From the NCBI GenBank assembly GCA_002336405.1, contig DDEJ01000043.1:1-7917 (forward strand): a stretch of 7,917 nt of DNA, in the 5' to 3' direction. A model generated the notes under the pieces. It was not told where the DNA came from. It did not search any database and saw nothing but the letters and a program-made list of their open reading frames with translations. The stretch's first letter is position 1. The number at the start of each line of letters is the position of its first letter. A program made the position numbers and the translations under genes. Below are positions 6,644 to 7,917 of the stretch, in pieces. The DNA is from Rhodobacteraceae bacterium UBA1957. GTDB taxonomy: Bacteria; Pseudomonadota; Alphaproteobacteria; Rhodobacterales; Rhodobacteraceae.

Positions 6644-7370
6644 CCCGACCATGCGCAATGCGCTGTCGCCTGACTATTATCACGGGCTGTTGGAGGGGCT
6701 GGATCTGGCCAAGGCAACGTCGAGTGTGGCTGCGGTTATTTTGGCGGGCGAAGGGAATTTTTTCTGTTCTGGCGGAAACTTGAACATGCTCAAGGAGCGT
6801 CGGGCCACGTCGTTTGAAGATCGGCAAACACAGGTTGAAAAACTTAGTGCGATCATTCGTGCGGTAAGAAGTTGCCCAAAACCGGTCATTGCGGCTGTGG
6901 AAGGTGGTGCCGCGGGAGCAGGGCTGTCTCTGGCTATGGCCTGCGACATGATTGTGGCGGCCGACGGTGCCAAGTTTACGCTGGCTTATGTCAAAGCTGG
7001 GCTGGTACCTGATGGTGGCGCCACCTATGCCCTTATGCAGGCCTTGCCGCGGGCCACGGTTGCGCGGATGGCGATGTTGGCAGAACCGTTGAGCGCCGGA
7101 CGCATGCTCGCGTTAGGGGCCGTCACGCAAGTCGTGGATGACGGTGTGGCCGTAGATGCCGCCTGCACCCTAGCGGGACAGTTGGCCAAGGGGCCGGAAA
7201 CGGCGATTGCCGACATCAAGACCCTGCTTAATCAGGCGGAAAGCGCCACTTTTGAAGACCAACTCATTAACGAACGAGACGCTATGGCCAAGGCCCTCGG
7301 TGGAGATGATGCCCAGGTCGGTATCAACGCGTTCCTGCACAAGAGAGCACCCGTGTTTAGACAAGGATGA
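6585..7370 (+). CDS. Crotonase-fold protein (enoyl-CoA hydratase/isomerase family), PimE-like position
   Basis: A crotonase-superfamily protein of 261 residues. The first oxyanion-hole segment is FFCSGGNLNML (59-69) and the second is AAVEGGAAGAGLSLAMACD (103-121). Aligned with rat mitochondrial enoyl-CoA hydratase, the two catalytic glutamates are replaced: E144 by S115 and E164 by Y135. An aspartate, D143, sits in GLVPDGG where the hydratase has GTIPGAGG. That aspartate position matches the catalytic one of isomerase-type members such as PaaG. The SCPKPVIAAVEG, AYVKAGLVPDGG and FLHKRAPVF blocks resemble proteins annotated from memory as 'oxepin-CoA hydrolase, alternative type' or generic enoyl-CoA hydratase. 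Standard hydratase activity is therefore unlikely; double-bond isomerisation or another crotonase reaction is more plausible. In the R. palustris pim operon the equivalent position is pimE. It is the last gene of the operon and ends 44 nt before the IS remnant. Confidence 0.85.
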   Translation: MSVLHRTEVRDNALIIWNCNPTMRNALSPDYYHGLLEGLDLAKATSSVAAVILAGEGNFFCSGGNLNMLKERRATSFEDRQTQVEKLSAIIRAVRSCPKPVIAAVEGGAAGAGLSLAMACDMIVAADGAKFTLAYVKAGLVPDGGATYALMQALPRATVARMAMLAEPLSAGRMLALGAVTQVVDDGVAVDAACTLAGQLAKGPETAIADIKTLLNQAESATFEDQLINERDAMAKALGGDDAQVGINAFLHKRAPVFRQG

Positions 7371-7414
7371 AGATTATAGGCCACCAAGCTGTCAGACTTC
7401 GTCGAAACCCCCGT

Positions 7415-7770
7415 TGGAACGCCCTATCAAGTGATCCATGATAAATGTTAATGCATAGTTGGATTTTGGTTCACAGTCGTGATGCTCTCTGGCGCAGGTG
7501 GACGGTATCCAATTGCGCTGTGAGGTCTGACGGTATTGTAGTGATGTCGCCACCGCTTGATGAGGATTTGTGCTTCTCTGAGCGAATAAAAGGTTTCACC
7601 GTTTAACAACTCATTTCGAAAACGCGCATTAAGGCTTTCGCAGTATCCGTTCTCCCAAGTTGATTCAGGTTCAATCGAGGCCGTCTTGGCCCCACAGCGG
7701 TGATCCAGTCACGGACTTTCTTGGCAATGAACCCCGACCTGTTGTCAGTGCGGAGCGCGATTTCTAATGG
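7415..7770 (-). mobile_element. IS3-family insertion sequence remnant
   Basis: A truncated insertion sequence lies on the minus strand just after the operon. Its 3' end is present: the transposase stop at 7448-7450 and a likely terminus starting TGGAACGCCCTATC at 7415, consistent with the 5'-TG ends of IS3-family elements. The terminus is assigned from general resemblance and is less certain than the coding part. The other end is lost at about 7770, where transposase similarity stops abruptly. No matching inverted repeat or target duplication is visible in the window, so the element cannot move by itself. Confidence 0.6.
7448..7770 (-). pseudogene. IS3-family transposase (OrfB) C-terminal remnant, frameshifted
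   Basis: Read on the minus strand, this encodes the C-terminal part of a DDE (rve-type) IS3 transposase. From 7770 the frame gives PLEIALRTDNRSGFIAKKV and then RDWITAVG, containing the second catalytic aspartate (TDN). After 7690 the next frame gives AKTASIEPESTWENGYCES, with the catalytic glutamate in WENG. It goes on through NARFRNELLNGETFYSL, YNTVRPHSAIGYRPPAPE and ends NPTMH. The two frames are joined by a one-base loss in the G run at 7690-7693. The N-terminal DDE aspartate, the helix-turn-helix and orfA are missing, so the gene is dead. The position after TDN reads RSGF rather than the common GPEF, another sign of drift. Confidence 0.85.
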
Positions 7771-7917
7771 TTGTCAAAACGGAAACTTATCATTTGCAAA
7801 ATAAATACCTTAAAACCACTATTTTTGTGCAGTTATAAGTGCTTAGCGACTGTTTTTATTTATATACTTGATCTTACGGCGAAACATGATTTGGTCGCTC
7901 GGCTCGCAGCCGCACGC
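7771..7917. other. AT-rich tail after the IS breakpoint, no gene found
   Basis: This 147-nt stretch is much AT-richer than the operon. It begins with TTGTCAAAACGGAAAC, in which AAAACGGAAA resembles the inner part of Tn21-type Tn3-family terminal repeats. A 5-bp inverted repeat with a 3-nt loop (CGGCT, CGC, AGCCG) is at 7900-7912. A short minus-strand frame runs from the right edge to a stop near 7849, but it is too short to identify. I see no supportable gene. Confidence 0.4.

Noticed and set aside
7371..7414. Rho-independent terminator after the last operon gene
   Set aside because: No stable stem followed by a T-run is visible between the stop and the IS remnant.
7207..7434. 75-residue plus-strand frame across the end of the crotonase gene
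   Set aside because: Mostly an alternate frame of the crotonase gene, without similarity to anything recognisable.

Overview
The window looks like a piece of an alphaproteobacterial genome, probably roseobacter-like. The core genes are moderately GC-rich and resemble alphaproteobacterial beta-oxidation proteins, and both flanks are littered with broken mobile elements. The taxonomic guess rests on protein resemblance and composition only. A mid-GC, insertion-sequence-rich genus such as Octadecabacter would fit, but this is not demonstrated.

Layout. Positions 1-755 are AT-richer DNA with one unrecognised reading frame (132-656), whose arginine codons are almost all AGA/AGG, unlike the rest of the window. 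At about 795 a fragment of a serine recombinase (resolvase) begins. It lacks the N-terminal catalytic serine segment. At about 1092 it runs, in the same frame, into the interdomain region of a FadB/PimF-type bifunctional beta-oxidation gene whose enoyl-CoA hydratase half is missing. A one-base deletion near 1251-1253 then shifts frame, and the 3-hydroxyacyl-CoA dehydrogenase half continues intact to 2623.

From 2635 to 7370 five genes follow on the plus strand with gaps of 3-15 nt or an overlap: a thiolase, a large and a small acyl-CoA dehydrogenase subunit, a PaaI-type hotdog thioesterase and a crotonase-fold protein. The order pimF-pimB-pimC-pimD-(thioesterase)-pimE resembles the pim dicarboxylate/pimeloyl-CoA degradation operon of Rhodopseudomonas palustris, without the CoA ligase pimA. 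The expected chemistry is dehydrogenation of an acyl-CoA by the C/D heteromer, hydration and second oxidation by PimF, and thiolysis by PimB. Here the PimF hydratase half is gone. The crotonase-fold protein has neither usual hydratase glutamate, so the hydration step would have to come from elsewhere. The thioesterase also shows signs of decay: HGG has become RGR and the stop codon seems displaced.

From 7415 to about 7770 lies a minus-strand remnant of an IS3-family transposase gene, truncated and frameshifted. It is followed by 147 nt of AT-rich DNA that starts with a Tn3-family-terminus-like motif. The best reading is a catabolic operon trapped between recombination scars and partly decaying. 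I saw no tRNA, rRNA, CRISPR array or phage-defence system, and no convincing evidence of an undescribed system.
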